A DNA stretch of 64,000 nucleotides, from positions 244,415 through 308,414 of the forward strand of contig JABMOM010000032.1 in assembly GCA_013204105.1 (NCBI GenBank), given 5' to 3'. This document shows, one piece after another, positions 1-8,725 of this stretch. Position 1 is the first letter of the stretch. Each line of letters begins with the position of its first letter. A program made the position numbers and the translations under genes. Source of the stretch: Flavobacteriales bacterium. GTDB lineage: Bacteria > Bacteroidota > Bacteroidia > Flavobacteriales_G > Salibacteraceae. The notes under the pieces are model-generated. The model saw nothing but the letters and a program-made list of their open reading frames with translations, was not told the origin of the DNA and searched no databases.

Positions 1-775
1 TTGCTGTTCCAATGGCAATGAGTGAATAGCCGTGAAAATCACTGTAGATCTGCAGTCCAAACAAAAGCATTCCAATCACCAATTGTAAGCTGTCAGCCTC
101 GGTGGAATGACCAAAAATTTGATCTACTACGGGGCTTACATTGTCGGCAACGCACATCTTGATGAACAAGCCGTACAAGATCAATCGCGCTCCGTGCTGT
201 AAGTTGGAATACTGAAAGGAAACCCGTTGGAAGAGCTGTTGATGCAAATGACTGAATCGCTCGATGGGTCCTGCCACCAATTGAGGAAAGTAGCTGACGA
301 ACAGCGCAAATTTTAGGGGGTTCTTTTCGGGGACTGCCTTGCCGTAATATACGTCGATCGTGTAACCAAGCGTCTGGAAGGTGTAGAATGAGATGCCCAC
401 GGGTAATAAGAAATCCCAAGCCGTGCGAAAGTCATTCAACTGCACTTCGTTTAGCCCGATTACTGGGTCGAGAACGTCCTCTATAAACCACCCTGAATAC
501 TTGAAGAAGACAAGCAATCCCAGGTTGGTGATCAAGCTTAGGGCTAAACCAAAGCGCTTGTGAAAGCGCGAAGGAGTAGAGTGGATATAGCGTGCCACGA
601 AGTAATCTACTGTGGTGCTGGCGAGGATCAAGCTGAGGTACTCGACCTTCCAGTATCCATAAAAGATATAGCTCGCTGCCAGTAAGAGGATCCACCGGGT
701 GCGATGGGGAAGGAGGTAATACAAAAGCACTACCGTGGGCAAAAAGATCAGGAAGGGGAGGGAGTTGAAAAGCAC
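1..775 (-). CDS. MBOAT-family O-acyltransferase (AlgI-like), 3' end cut off by the window
   Basis: The visible 258 residues are the N-terminal half of a polytopic membrane-bound O-acyltransferase of the AlgI/DltB type, which moves acyl groups across the membrane onto extracytoplasmic polymers. It opens with the family pattern LFNSLPFLIFLP, has several hydrophobic segments, a LLPVGISFYTFQ segment near residue 120, and YSDFHGYS near 244-251. The conserved FW-R-WH segment with the catalytic His would come just after and is outside the window. I chose the GTG at 775 because LFNSLPF normally starts at residue 2 and AAGGAA lies about 7 bases upstream inside dtd. It follows dtd after 3 bases, so it is the last visible gene of a rsgA-dtd-MBOAT operon. 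The acceptor substrate cannot be told. Confidence 0.85.
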   Translation of the reverse strand, partial: MLFNSLPFLIFLPTVVLLYYLLPHRTRWILLLAASYIFYGYWKVEYLSLILASTTVDYFVARYIHSTPSRFHKRFGLALSLITNLGLLVFFKYSGWFIEDVLDPVIGLNEVQLNDFRTAWDFLLPVGISFYTFQTLGYTIDVYYGKAVPEKNPLKFALFVSYFPQLVAGPIERFSHLHQQLFQRVSFQYSNLQHGARLILYGLFIKMCVADNVSPVVDQIFGHSTEADSLQLVIGMLLFGLQIYSDFHGYSLIAIGTA

Positions 776-778
776 CGG

Positions 779-1231
779 TTATTCCTTGTTTTTAGTGTCG
801 ATGACCAACGTCACCGGCCCATCGTTCACCAAATGTACATCCATGTCGGCTCCGAACTCTCCGCGTTGAGTGGGTTTGTTCAGGAGGCGTTCGAGTTGAT
901 CGCAAAACGACTCGTATACAGGGATGGCGTGAAGTGGTTTTGCAGCACGAATGAAGCTGGGGCGATTGCCCTTTTTGTACTTCGCGTGAAGGGTGAATTG
1001 ACTGACGACCAAGACTTGGCCGTCTACGTCCGTGATGCTGCGGTTCATCAAACCTTCCTCGTCGCTAAACACCCGTAAGGCCACTACCTTATTCGCAAGC
1101 CATTCAACGTCATCCTCGCCGTCCGCCTCTTCGATGCCTAACAAGATCAAGTAGCCTATTCCGATGCCTCCGATTTCCTTTTCGTGCACCCGTACCCTTG
1201 CCTCCGATACGCGTTGGATAACCGCTCTCAT
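779..1231 (-). CDS. dtd: D-aminoacyl-tRNA deacylase
   Basis: This 150-residue cytoplasmic protein hydrolyses D-amino acids (and glycine mischarged on tRNA-Ala) from tRNA. Both active-site signatures of the DTD family are present: SQFT at 77-80 followed by NRPSF at 89-93, and the Gly-cisPro motif GPVT at 138-141. The length is normal for the family. Its ATG overlaps the stop of rsgA by 4 bases (ATGA), so the two are translationally coupled. The MBOAT gene follows 3 bases after its stop. Confidence 0.96.
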   Translation of the reverse strand: MRAVIQRVSEARVRVHEKEIGGIGIGYLILLGIEEADGEDDVEWLANKVVALRVFSDEEGLMNRSITDVDGQVLVVSQFTLHAKYKKGNRPSFIRAAKPLHAIPVYESFCDQLERLLNKPTQRGEFGADMDVHLVNDGPVTLVIDTKNKE

Positions 1232-2148
1232 GGGCGCATTTCCTTTAGTTCATCATGGAAGTAGCAATAGTTTTCATAACGGAACCAAGGAAGTTCGCCT
1301 TCGTCATACGCCGGCTTTACCGCGCAACCCGGTTCGTTCAAATGCTGACAATTGCTGAATCGGCAGGCCTCACTTCGTTGCACCATTTCTGGAAAAAAGT
1401 CCTTCAATTCTTCTGGTTCGATGTCGATGAGTCCAAAGCTTTTCAAGCCTGGCGTATCGATGATGTAGGTGTTGTCGTTTACCTCATGCATTTCAGCGAA
1501 CGTGGTCGTGTGTTGTCCCTTTTCGTTGGACTCAGATATATCCGTCACCTTCGCTTTTATGGCTGGGTTCAGTGCGTTTAGCAGTGAACTTTTACCGACG
1601 CCGCTGTGCCCACTGAACAGGGTGATCTTGCCGTTGATTTCTGTCATCACCTCTTTCAAACCGATTTCCTCTGTGGTGGAAATGGCCAGCGATGGATAGC
1701 CGATTTTCAGATAGGCCTCCCTCAATTCTTCGAGGTACTCTAGCTCGCGGTCTGTGAGTAGGTCACATTTGTTGAAAATGATCATGGCGGGAATGCCATA
1801 GGCCGCTGCCGTTACCAGAAAGCGGTCTACAAACCCGAATTTGATCTTGGGCTCTTTCAACGCCGTGACCAAAATGGCCAAGTCTAAGTTGGCCGCGATG
1901 ATGTGGGTTTGCTTCGAGAGATTCGTCGATTTACGGATGATGTAATTGGTTCGCTCATCTACGCCCGTAATGACGTGGTCCTCTCCCACAAAATCTAAGT
2001 CTACGTGGTCGCCTACCGTCACTGGATTCGTGTTTCGGCTCCCAGCTGTACGTAACTTTCCTCGAGTACGCGCATTCACTTGCGTCCCATCCGCTAATTT
2101 TACCTTGTACCAGCTTCCGGTACTTTTGATTACGACCCCTCTAAACAT
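1228..2148 (-). CDS. rsgA: Ribosome small-subunit biogenesis GTPase RsgA
   Basis: This 306-residue circularly permuted GTPase (YjeQ/RsgA) acts in late 30S maturation. An N-terminal OB fold (about 1-65) precedes a GTPase domain in permuted order: NKCD (G4) at 126-129, GHSGVGKSS (G1) at 180-188, and DTPG (G3) at 231-234. The C-terminal zinc site Cys262-Cys267-His269-Cys275 is complete. It is the first gene of a leftward operon with dtd. The 94-base gap upstream is shared with the divergent glucosaminidase gene and holds the GTTRAWAAC repeats described separately. I see no convincing TAnnTTTG element for rsgA. Confidence 0.96.
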   Translation of the reverse strand: MFRGVVIKSTGSWYKVKLADGTQVNARTRGKLRTAGSRNTNPVTVGDHVDLDFVGEDHVITGVDERTNYIIRKSTNLSKQTHIIAANLDLAILVTALKEPKIKFGFVDRFLVTAAAYGIPAMIIFNKCDLLTDRELEYLEELREAYLKIGYPSLAISTTEEIGLKEVMTEINGKITLFSGHSGVGKSSLLNALNPAIKAKVTDISESNEKGQHTTTFAEMHEVNDNTYIIDTPGLKSFGLIDIEPEELKDFFPEMVQRSEACRFSNCQHLNEPGCAVKPAYDEGELPWFRYENYCYFHDELKEMRP

Positions 2149-2168
2149 CAGTAATTAACAGTAGTATT

Positions 2169-2210
2169 GTTGATAACCACCCCCTTCTTGTTGAAAACTC
2201 CGTTAATAAC
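2169..2210. repeat. Three GTTRAWAAC repeats between divergent rsgA and glucosaminidase genes
   Basis: GTTGATAAC (2169-2177), GTTGAAAAC (2190-2198) and GTTAATAAC (2202-2210) are direct repeats 21 and 12 bases apart. With the preceding base, the first, TGTTGATAA, differs at one position from the DnaA-box form TGTGGATAA. The others are weaker matches. They lie just upstream of, or overlapping, the glucosaminidase promoter. They may bind DnaA or another regulator; this is inferred from sequence similarity only. Confidence 0.35.
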
Positions 2211-2222
2211 TCGGTAGCTTTG
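2191..2222 (+). promoter_or_regulatory. Bacteroidota-type promoter of the glucosaminidase gene
   Basis: A TTG at 2191-2193 (-33-like) is followed after 21 bases by TAGCTTTG at 2215-2222, a perfect TAnnTTTG -7 element. Transcription should start near 2226, about 17 bases before the ATG at 2243. Confidence 0.6.
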
Positions 2223-2242
2223 CTACAAAGCGTTGATTCGGC

Positions 2243-3229
2243 ATGCAAAGTAACATTCTAACGGCACTCTTCTTGTCCTGTAACCTCTTCATCTTTTCGA
2301 TGATGGGGCAATCACAGCCGTCTGAACCACGGGTGTCGAAGTCAGAATACATTGAGAACTTCAGGGATGAAGCGATAAGAGAAATGCACGGCACGGGAAT
2401 TCCTGCCAGCATAACCTTAGCACAGGGTATGCTCGAGAGCGATTACGGGAACAGTCCTCTTGCCAAATACGCCAACAATCATTTTGGAATCAAATGTCAT
2501 CGAGGATGGGAAGGGCCGAGCTTTATTCAAGACGATGATGAAGCCAACGAATGTTTTCGAAAGTATTTCTCTGCCTTTGACTCGTACCGCGACCACAGTG
2601 AATTTCTAATGACCCGAGATCGATATGCATCCCTTTTCGAATTCAAGGCAACCGATTACAAGGCTTGGGCACGTGGACTGAAGAAAGCTGGCTACGCTAC
2701 CAATCTGAAATATGCGGATCTGCTCATCAAGATCATCGAGGAGAATGAATTGCACCAGTACGATAGGGTCCGCAAATTGCCAGACTCTGAACCGGTAGCT
2801 GAAATGCGAAGTGGAAAGGAAGAGGCGCGCGAAGAACCTGTGCCTCATGTGATGAGTGTCAGCGCTATAGACGTAAGTGAAAACAACATCAAATTTGTCC
2901 TTGCCAAGAAAGGGGATTCGCCCCTCTCGGTCTCCGAGCGCTATGGGCTAAGTCGATGGCAAATCGTGAAGTACAATGATTTGAATAAGGATGCTAAGCT
3001 GCTCGAAGGGGAGGTGGTCTACATTCAGCCCAAGCGCAACAATGCCCAACAGGAATTCCATACGGTTCAGAACGGTGAGACGATGCGCGACGTATCTCAG
3101 CGCTATGGTGTGAAGATGAACCGCTTGCTGAAGATGAACGATTTGGACGATGCTTCCGCTCCAAAAGTGGGTGACAAGCTGAAGCTCCGCAACGTGGGAT
3201 TCTTTGGGAAGACCTTTCTCGGTCATTAA
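2243..3229 (+). CDS. Exported glucosaminidase with two LysM domains
   Basis: A 328-residue peptidoglycan hydrolase. A signal peptide (about 1-23) leads into a FlgJ/Lyz2-type glucosaminidase domain (about 35-170) with the motif LAQGMLESDYG, in which Glu65 is the probable catalytic acid. Two LysM peptidoglycan-binding domains follow at about 213-262 and 272-318, the second beginning HTVQNGETM. It should cleave the N-acetylglucosaminyl bond of murein in the periplasm, during cell separation or remodelling. It has its own promoter and its 3' end overlaps the convergent gene at 3226 by 4 bases. Confidence 0.92.
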   Translation: MQSNILTALFLSCNLFIFSMMGQSQPSEPRVSKSEYIENFRDEAIREMHGTGIPASITLAQGMLESDYGNSPLAKYANNHFGIKCHRGWEGPSFIQDDDEANECFRKYFSAFDSYRDHSEFLMTRDRYASLFEFKATDYKAWARGLKKAGYATNLKYADLLIKIIEENELHQYDRVRKLPDSEPVAEMRSGKEEAREEPVPHVMSVSAIDVSENNIKFVLAKKGDSPLSVSERYGLSRWQIVKYNDLNKDAKLLEGEVVYIQPKRNNAQQEFHTVQNGETMRDVSQRYGVKMNRLLKMNDLDDASAPKVGDKLKLRNVGFFGKTFLGH

Positions 3230-5508
3230 TCGGCGAGAGAGTAGGCTTTTAGTTCGCGCTTTCCATCGGAAATGATCAACTCCAGATTTCCGTTTCCGTT
3301 GATGTCCAACACCATTCCTTTTCCTTTACCCATGACAGGCATCTTGTCCAGCATCTGACCGTCCAAGTCCAGGATGTAATAGTGATCGCTATCTTTTGCA
3401 TTCAAACCGATCCACTCCTTACGTCGGTCGAGCAACTGTATGTCTGGATCGATGGGTTCGGGGAATAAATAGTCTAGTGCTACGTCTCGAGAGGCATTTA
3501 AAGTGATGAAGTGGTCGTCTGAGATGCTTACAATGTCATGCTCACCTAGGTGGATGGCTGCCATGCCCGCGTCGCTGCCCAAAGGAAGAATGTTCTCAAC
3601 CTTAACGGAACCTCCAATTGGCTGGTCATACAGGTTGCCCAGCGTGTCGTGACCGATGAAGCGACACGTCTTCAAGTCACCTCCCTCTTGGAAGTAAATG
3701 GCAGTTTGGTGGGTGTCGATTTGTATGGAGCGGGTCCGCTCTTTCCCCTGTCGATCGAAGAAGTGAACCTTTCCGCCTCTGGTTTGGGCCATTAAATAAT
3801 CTTTTCCACTGTAGTTGAAGTATCGGATTGGAGCCGCCAATTCTGAAGCCAAAGCAGGATCATTCCACCCCTTTACCGCGATTCCTTGCTCGTTGACATT
3901 GATGAGTCGATTTCCATCTCCAATGAATATCCTTGGATCGTCCTTACTCGAATAGCGCACCATGGTGGGGGCAACAGAAGCTTTACCGCTAAGTTTAACA
4001 GGGAATTCGTTCACCGGATTCCCATTTCTATCGATAAGGTGAATGTGATCTTCCGTTGCGAATAACATCTGGTACTTTCCATTCACGAAGAGATCCACCA
4101 TGGAAATATTGCCTATGATACTTGCGGTCAATTTTTTCTTCCAAAGGGTCTTTCCATCCTTATTGATCAGGTACAATTTATTGGAAGCATCTTGTACCAA
4201 TACCTCTTGTTCTTTCGTGTAATGATTCACGAAAGGCCATGGACCCGATTGCACAACCGTGTCAAGCAATGCGCTCCAAACAACGGGCGCCTCATCTATG
4301 ATGTCCCTGTGGTGCAGCATGGAGATGGTAAAGAACTTCTGTCCAGGCAGCTCACTGAAGGCCTGAAATACGAGCGAATTAGTCCCCGGCCAAGGAATGT
4401 CCGTATGAATGAAAGGATTGTCTTCAGCTAATTCATCCGGTCGTACATACAAGGTGAATCCGGCATCAGAGATCGCACCCTCGATCTGGGTGAAGTACGG
4501 CGAACCCATCAACTTGTCATCGGCGAGGTAGTCGTCGAGCAAATGCACCAAAGAGGCAAAGCTGGCGCTTTGGATATGCACAGCACCAATGTGCGCCGTA
4601 TAGGCTTCGTCGGACCATGGAATCGCAAGCTTTCCAAAGTGTTCGGGAATTGAAGAAATGGTGATAGGAATGCCTTGGTAATTTTGGTCAGGACTGGTGT
4701 TTTCGCCATTGATAGCATCTCCTTCATACAAAATGAAGAGGTATTCAAAAGGATCCGAATTGACCCCGTATGCGCAGTGTACTAGGCCGTATTTTAAGCT
4801 GTCCGTGGAGGAGACAATAGCTATACCCGCATTTGCAGGAATGAAGCGAAGTAAATGAAGATCAGTGCTTCGTTGGGTTTGATCATCGCGCATCGAGGCG
4901 ATGCCTGTTGCCTGCATTATGTTGCCTTCATCTATCATGTCGAACTCTATCCACATGTTCTGTTCTCCTTCGTTCATGATCATCATGATGAGAGAGGCGC
5001 TGAGGTGACCGGCGTACGCTTGAAGCAGGCGATCAGCTTTTGCGTGCACACGCAGTTTATGGGGCGACGTCACTTGAGATGGCGTAAATGCGGCCGGGCC
5101 ATTCCCTGGGCCCTCTATCGAATAGGCTTGAGTGCTAGCGATGGTGTAACCCTGATGTTCCGATCTAAAAGCGAATCGCGTGTCTGTTAACCAATCCAAT
5201 CCTCCCTCCGCAATCATTCCCATTCCCTCGCCATCTGAGCTCGTAAATGCAAAGAGCACGAGTGACGTAGTTCCTTCCCATAGCTCTGGGAGCGGCCACT
5301 GACGTAGGAGGTCAACTTCTGCTAATGCTGCAGTAGAGTCGGTCAATTGTTGAAGGTCATCTTGGCTTTCGAGTTCGATGATCAGCCAGGCGGAATCATT
5401 CAGAAGGGCATACGGGGAATCTGCTTTGGCCTCCATCAACCTAGGGTACCAAAACCAGCCGAGTACACCGAATACAAGCACAACCGTAATTCCGATGATC
5501 CATCTCAT
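3226..5508 (-). CDS. Membrane-anchored protein of unknown function with propeller-like C-terminal half
   Basis: A 760-residue protein with one N-terminal membrane segment (about 3-20) and a large extracytoplasmic part. I do not recognise the N-terminal half. The C-terminal half (from about 430) has repeated strands of the kind L-IN-DGKTLWKKKL, HLIDRNGNPVNEFPV and VHFFDRQGKERTR, which resemble PQQ/FG-GAP propeller blades. It ends with LDINGNGNLELIISDGKRELKAYSL, a typical FG-GAP-like repeat. It is transcribed alone. TAGTTTTG lies only 5 bases before its ATG. Function is not predictable from this sequence; an envelope structural or binding role is an inference. Confidence 0.8.
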   Translation of the reverse strand: MRWIIGITVVLVFGVLGWFWYPRLMEAKADSPYALLNDSAWLIIELESQDDLQQLTDSTAALAEVDLLRQWPLPELWEGTTSLVLFAFTSSDGEGMGMIAEGGLDWLTDTRFAFRSEHQGYTIASTQAYSIEGPGNGPAAFTPSQVTSPHKLRVHAKADRLLQAYAGHLSASLIMMIMNEGEQNMWIEFDMIDEGNIMQATGIASMRDDQTQRSTDLHLLRFIPANAGIAIVSSTDSLKYGLVHCAYGVNSDPFEYLFILYEGDAINGENTSPDQNYQGIPITISSIPEHFGKLAIPWSDEAYTAHIGAVHIQSASFASLVHLLDDYLADDKLMGSPYFTQIEGAISDAGFTLYVRPDELAEDNPFIHTDIPWPGTNSLVFQAFSELPGQKFFTISMLHHRDIIDEAPVVWSALLDTVVQSGPWPFVNHYTKEQEVLVQDASNKLYLINKDGKTLWKKKLTASIIGNISMVDLFVNGKYQMLFATEDHIHLIDRNGNPVNEFPVKLSGKASVAPTMVRYSSKDDPRIFIGDGNRLINVNEQGIAVKGWNDPALASELAAPIRYFNYSGKDYLMAQTRGGKVHFFDRQGKERTRSIQIDTHQTAIYFQEGGDLKTCRFIGHDTLGNLYDQPIGGSVKVENILPLGSDAGMAAIHLGEHDIVSISDDHFITLNASRDVALDYLFPEPIDPDIQLLDRRKEWIGLNAKDSDHYYILDLDGQMLDKMPVMGKGKGMVLDINGNGNLELIISDGKRELKAYSLAD

Positions 5509-5512
5509 GGTA

Positions 5513-5520
5513 CAAAACTA
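5513..5520 (-). promoter_or_regulatory. -7 element TAGTTTTG, predicted leaderless start of the 760-residue protein
   Basis: Read on the minus strand, TAGTTTTG is a perfect TAnnTTTG whose last G (5513) is 5 bases from the A of the ATG at 5508. With the last G at about -4, transcription starts at the start codon or one base before it. Confidence 0.5.
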
Positions 5521-5575
5521 CGTTCACCAGTATGCCCGAACGCTTAGGGAGTCAAGTGTTCTCAGCTCACCAGTG

Positions 5576-6181
5576 TTAATCGGCAAAGTGCAATGCGAGT
5601 TGGTCCGGTAAGAGACGGAAACTCTTTCGGTGGTGAGAGGTAGGGCCAAAATTCGCTATGGCGCTTCTATGCTGGGCGGTAGGGTATCCTACGTTATTAT
5701 TCCATCCAAAATGAGGGTGGTCTAGGTGGATGGCTTTCATATACTCGTCGCGATAGGTCTTTGCAAGAATGGAAGCAGCGGCAATAGAAGCATTTTTTTG
5801 ATCTCCCTTGACGATGCAAGTGAAGCCAATGTCAAGCGTCGTTTTAAACCGATTTCCGTCAATGAGCAAATGTTCAGGTTGCACCTCCAAACGATGCACA
5901 GCTCGGTTCATAGCGAGAAAGGAAGCATTGAGTATGTTGATGCGATCGATGATTACTGGCTCCACAAAACTGACCGCCCAGGCAATGGCTGCTGCTTTGA
6001 TCTCGTCTACCATGGCGAGTCTTTTGCGCTCAGAAAGCATTTTTGAATCCATGATGCCAGCGTGGCGATAGTCTGGAGGAAGGATGACCGATGCAGCAAC
6101 GACAGGGCCTGCAAGACAGCCGCGACCTACTTCGTCACAGCCGGCTTCTAATCGTTCAGGATCTAATCGCGTGGCTAGCAT
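5576..6181 (-). CDS. rnhB: Ribonuclease HII
   Basis: Cytoplasmic endonuclease that cuts the RNA strand of RNA-DNA hybrids and removes misincorporated ribonucleotides. The metal-binding residues are visible: Asp16-Glu17 in GCDEVGRG, Asp108 in LLIDGN and Asp127 in VKGD, numbering from the ATG at 6181. I prefer 6181 to the upstream ATG at 6256 because it gives the usual family N-terminus and a 201-residue protein. The 6256 start would add 25 unrelated residues and overlap the end of the YceI gene. GGAGGA abuts the ATG at 6181, too close for a classical ribosome-binding site. It lies 58 bases downstream of YceI and probably shares its transcript. Confidence 0.95.
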   Translation of the reverse strand: MLATRLDPERLEAGCDEVGRGCLAGPVVAASVILPPDYRHAGIMDSKMLSERKRLAMVDEIKAAAIAWAVSFVEPVIIDRINILNASFLAMNRAVHRLEVQPEHLLIDGNRFKTTLDIGFTCIVKGDQKNASIAAASILAKTYRDEYMKAIHLDHPHFGWNNNVGYPTAQHRSAIANFGPTSHHRKSFRLLPDQLALHFAD

Positions 6182-6239
6182 TCCTCCAAAATAAGGAATA
6201 CTGAGAAAGTGCCTGATGTTTGAAGTGAAAGCGTCGCCA

Positions 6240-6830
6240 TTAGTGCTTTGCGGCAAGGCTGATCTCTAGACGGAAATCATTCTCAATGCTACGGTCTCCC
6301 CAATCATCAAAGAAGGATGTTGACCCATAGCGAATATCGAACTGGGTTCGGTCTATCGTCATTTCGCCGTAGGCAGCAAACCGGGATCCACTCGCCTTGA
6401 ATTTCGCAGGGAATGAAATCTCGCGGGTAATTCCTTTGATCGTGAGGTTTCCGGTAATTTGAACATCAAATTTCCCTCTGTCGATGGGCGCCACATTTTT
6501 GATGACGAATTGGGAATAGGGGTGGACTTCAACGTGGAAGAAATCCTCGGACTTCAAGTGTTCCTCCAATTTAGGTTGATAGGCCTTCGGAAGGTCCGTG
6601 TCGGTAATACTCGCCATGTCCATTTCAAAAGATCCACCGATGATTTGAGCCTCCTTGATCCACACTTCTCCAGCGCGAAGAGCGATCAGTCCATGATTTG
6701 TGCCCGTCACCTTGGTTCCGAACCATTCTATTTTGCTCAAAACCTTGTCGATTCGGAATGTGTCCGTTTGGGCTATGCCGGAAAGGGCCAAAAGAAGCAT
6801 GGGGCTAACTGCAAAAAGACGCTGAAGCAT
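6240..6830 (-). CDS. YceI-family periplasmic protein
   Basis: A 196-residue exported protein with a signal peptide ending near residue 20 (LALSGIAQ). The rest is one YceI lipocalin-like barrel: it opens with the K-IEWFGTKV pattern, contains GGSFEMDMASI, and has NLTIKGITREISFPAKF, all typical of the family. YceI proteins bind isoprenoid or other amphiphilic lipids; the ligand here is unknown. A perfect -7 element (TAGATTTG, 6848-6855 on the minus strand) lies 18 bases before the ATG. The gene is divergent from the thioredoxin-like gene and upstream of rnhB. Confidence 0.92.
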   Translation of the reverse strand: MLQRLFAVSPMLLLALSGIAQTDTFRIDKVLSKIEWFGTKVTGTNHGLIALRAGEVWIKEAQIIGGSFEMDMASITDTDLPKAYQPKLEEHLKSEDFFHVEVHPYSQFVIKNVAPIDRGKFDVQITGNLTIKGITREISFPAKFKASGSRFAAYGEMTIDRTQFDIRYGSTSFFDDWGDRSIENDFRLEISLAAKH

Positions 6831-6847
6831 GGTAAGTTAATTGCGTG

Positions 6848-6855
6848 CAAATCTA
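6848..6855 (-). promoter_or_regulatory. -7 element TAGATTTG of the YceI-rnhB transcript
   Basis: Perfect TAnnTTTG on the minus strand. The predicted start is near 6844, about 14 bases before the YceI ATG. No clear -33 TTTG is visible. Confidence 0.5.
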
Positions 6856-6892
6856 CGCGCTGAGGGCATTCTCTGAATAGGAATGCGGTCCT

Positions 6893-6900
6893 TACATTTG
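6893..6900 (+). promoter_or_regulatory. -7 element TACATTTG of the thioredoxin-like gene
   Basis: Perfect TAnnTTTG. The predicted transcription start (about 6904) lies after the ATG at 6902, so the ATG at 6917 is the likely start codon. Confidence 0.5.
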
Positions 6901-6916
6901 AATGAAAGTTAAGCGC

Positions 6917-7471
6917 ATGGCACTCACAGAGACCGAATCAATTTCCCTTGGCTTTTCTGCCCCTGATTTTGAACTTCCTGACACTATTAGCGGCCGCGTC
7001 ATGAAAAGGGCCGATGTGTCGGGTGAACACGGATTGGTGGTGATGTTCATTTGCAACCATTGTCCCTATGTCGTGCACGTCCAGGATGAATTGGTGCGAT
7101 TGGCAGCAGACTTTGAAAAACGTGGGATTGGTTTTGTGGCCATTTCGTCCAATGATGTTGAGCATTATCCTCAGGATGGCCCCACGTTGATGAAGGCGTT
7201 CGGCATTAATTTGGGTTTCTCTTTTCCCTACCTCTATGACGAAGATCAAAGCGTGGCAAAAGCGTATCGCGCAACCTGCACCCCAGATTTTAGTGTATTC
7301 GATGCAAATATGCTTTGTGTCTATCGCGGTAGGTTGGATGATAGTAGTCCGGGCAATGGAAATCCAGTAACGGGAGCCGATCTACGTCGTTGTCTTGATC
7401 AACTTATCTCGGAAGGCCGAGTTTCTATGGCGCAATTTCCAAGCATGGGATGTAACATCAAGTGGAAGTGA
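6917..7471 (+). CDS. Thioredoxin-fold peroxiredoxin/AhpC-TSA-like protein
   Basis: A cytoplasmic thioredoxin-fold protein of 184 residues. FSAPDFELPD marks the AhpC/TSA-type N-terminus, and CNHCPYV holds a CxxC at about Cys46/Cys49. The C-terminus MGCNIKWK, with a third Cys, is characteristic of this thioredoxin-family subgroup. It probably works in thiol redox chemistry; substrate and partner are unknown. I chose the ATG at 6917 rather than 6902 because the -7 element ends at 6900 and because MALTETES resembles family starts. Confidence 0.9.
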   Translation: MALTETESISLGFSAPDFELPDTISGRVMKRADVSGEHGLVVMFICNHCPYVVHVQDELVRLAADFEKRGIGFVAISSNDVEHYPQDGPTLMKAFGINLGFSFPYLYDEDQSVAKAYRATCTPDFSVFDANMLCVYRGRLDDSSPGNGNPVTGADLRRCLDQLISEGRVSMAQFPSMGCNIKWK

Positions 7472-7568
7472 ACGCATTGTCATCGGTCGCGTAGAAGAAA
7501 TCATCGAACGGGAAGGGGCATTGGTCAAATTCCGCCCCACTTTAACACCTAAGTGCGGTGGGTCATCG

Positions 7569-7597
7569 TTTGTCGAGGAGTGAATTCCTTATTTTTG
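7569..7597 (+). promoter_or_regulatory. Promoter of the M23 peptidase operon
   Basis: TTTG at 7569-7572 and TATTTTTG at 7590-7597, separated by 17 bases, match both Bacteroidota promoter elements. Start predicted near 7601, 9 bases before the ATG at 7610. Confidence 0.6.
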
Positions 7598-7609
7598 ATT
7601 TCCTAAGCC

Positions 7610-8725
7610 ATGCGATCCTTAACCTCCTTACTTCTTCTGATGCTCGGTATAATGAGCGTTGCAGCTGCTTCCGGTCCTTCTGGGCGGGATAGTAAGCGCG
7701 ATACCGTTCAGGCAGTGGTTATGTACGGAGAGGAGGTGCTCTTCGATGCGGTGGCTGGATTAACGGATAACCAGGTGAAGGACTTGCGCGATTCTGTTTT
7801 AAAGTTCCACGGACAGAGCAAGTTCTCTGATTACCTTGAGCTTTACATTTCCTTGACTTCTTATTCAGAAGAGCAGTTAGTGGCGTATATCGATTCACTC
7901 TTTGAGACAGAAGAAGTTCCGTATGCCCTGATTAATCAGATCAACATCTTCTTGGCGAATCGGCCTGAGGAAATGCCGAAGGTGCTTCCCAAAGAGCTTT
8001 TCATCGGATCCGTGGAGATTCCTATTCCGGCAAAAGAACTCTACCCGCTGTGGGACAACACCAACCCGAATCCCTACCCATGGGACTTGGGCAAGGAAGA
8101 TACGGTGCTCTCTATTTTATTGACCGACCACGCGCAAATGGGAGAGTTTCAACTACCCGTAGTCAACACCTTGACCTCGAAATTTGGATGGCGGGACGGG
8201 CGCATGCACAACGGCATCGACATCGATTTGGAAGTTTGGGACCCTGTCATAGCTGCCTTTCCTGGGGTGGTGCGTATGGCCCGCAACTATGGGGGTTATG
8301 GCCGTGTGGTGGTGGTCAGGCATTACAACGGCCTTGAAACCCTTTATGCACACCTTCATCGCTACAAAGTGAAAGAAGGTGACAAGGTAGAGGCAGGGCA
8401 AGTATTAGGACTAGGCGGAAGCTCTGGGAACAGCACTGGAAGTCACCTTCATTTTGAAGTGCGATTTAAAGGAAAACCGATCAATCCGCTCAGCTTTATA
8501 TCCTTTGACGAACAGGCGCTCGTGAACGACACTTTGGTGTTGAAACGGACGAAGCACGGTTACATATCCTATCCAAAGGGAATCATCATATACACGGTCA
8601 AGAAGGGGGATAACCTTTACGAGATTGCCAGGCTGTACGGCACTACCACCTATAAGCTCGCAGAGATCAACGGCATTCGACGCAACGGTTACCTCTACGT
8701 AGGTCAACGACTTCGCGTGATATGA
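7610..8725 (+). CDS. M23-family metallopeptidase with C-terminal LysM
   Basis: A 371-residue exported murein endopeptidase. A signal peptide (about 1-20) precedes a helical N-terminal region and an M23 (lysostaphin-type) domain at about 180-300. The zinc-site residues are His200 and Asp204 in HNGIDID, the HLH at 248-250, and His279/His281 in SHLHFEV, so it looks catalytically competent. A LysM domain (YTVKKGDNLYEIA, about 327-371) targets it to peptidoglycan. It should cut cross-links during cell-wall growth or division. The stop overlaps the next gene's ATG by 4 bases (ATGA). Confidence 0.94.
   Translation: MRSLTSLLLLMLGIMSVAAASGPSGRDSKRDTVQAVVMYGEEVLFDAVAGLTDNQVKDLRDSVLKFHGQSKFSDYLELYISLTSYSEEQLVAYIDSLFETEEVPYALINQINIFLANRPEEMPKVLPKELFIGSVEIPIPAKELYPLWDNTNPNPYPWDLGKEDTVLSILLTDHAQMGEFQLPVVNTLTSKFGWRDGRMHNGIDIDLEVWDPVIAAFPGVVRMARNYGGYGRVVVVRHYNGLETLYAHLHRYKVKEGDKVEAGQVLGLGGSSGNSTGSHLHFEVRFKGKPINPLSFISFDEQALVNDTLVLKRTKHGYISYPKGIIIYTVKKGDNLYEIARLYGTTTYKLAEINGIRRNGYLYVGQRLRVI

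Noticed and set aside
2149..2242. A replication origin between rsgA and the glucosaminidase gene.
   Set aside because: Only three degenerate DnaA-like repeats, no dnaA, parA or AT-rich unwinding element nearby.
7395..7583. A 62-codon ORF overlapping the end of the thioredoxin-like gene, with a non-overlapping tail IVIGRVEEIIEREGALVKF.
   Set aside because: Most of its first half is the shifted reading of the thioredoxin gene, the ATG lies inside that gene, and no promoter or family supports it. The tail might be a small protein, but I cannot support a start.
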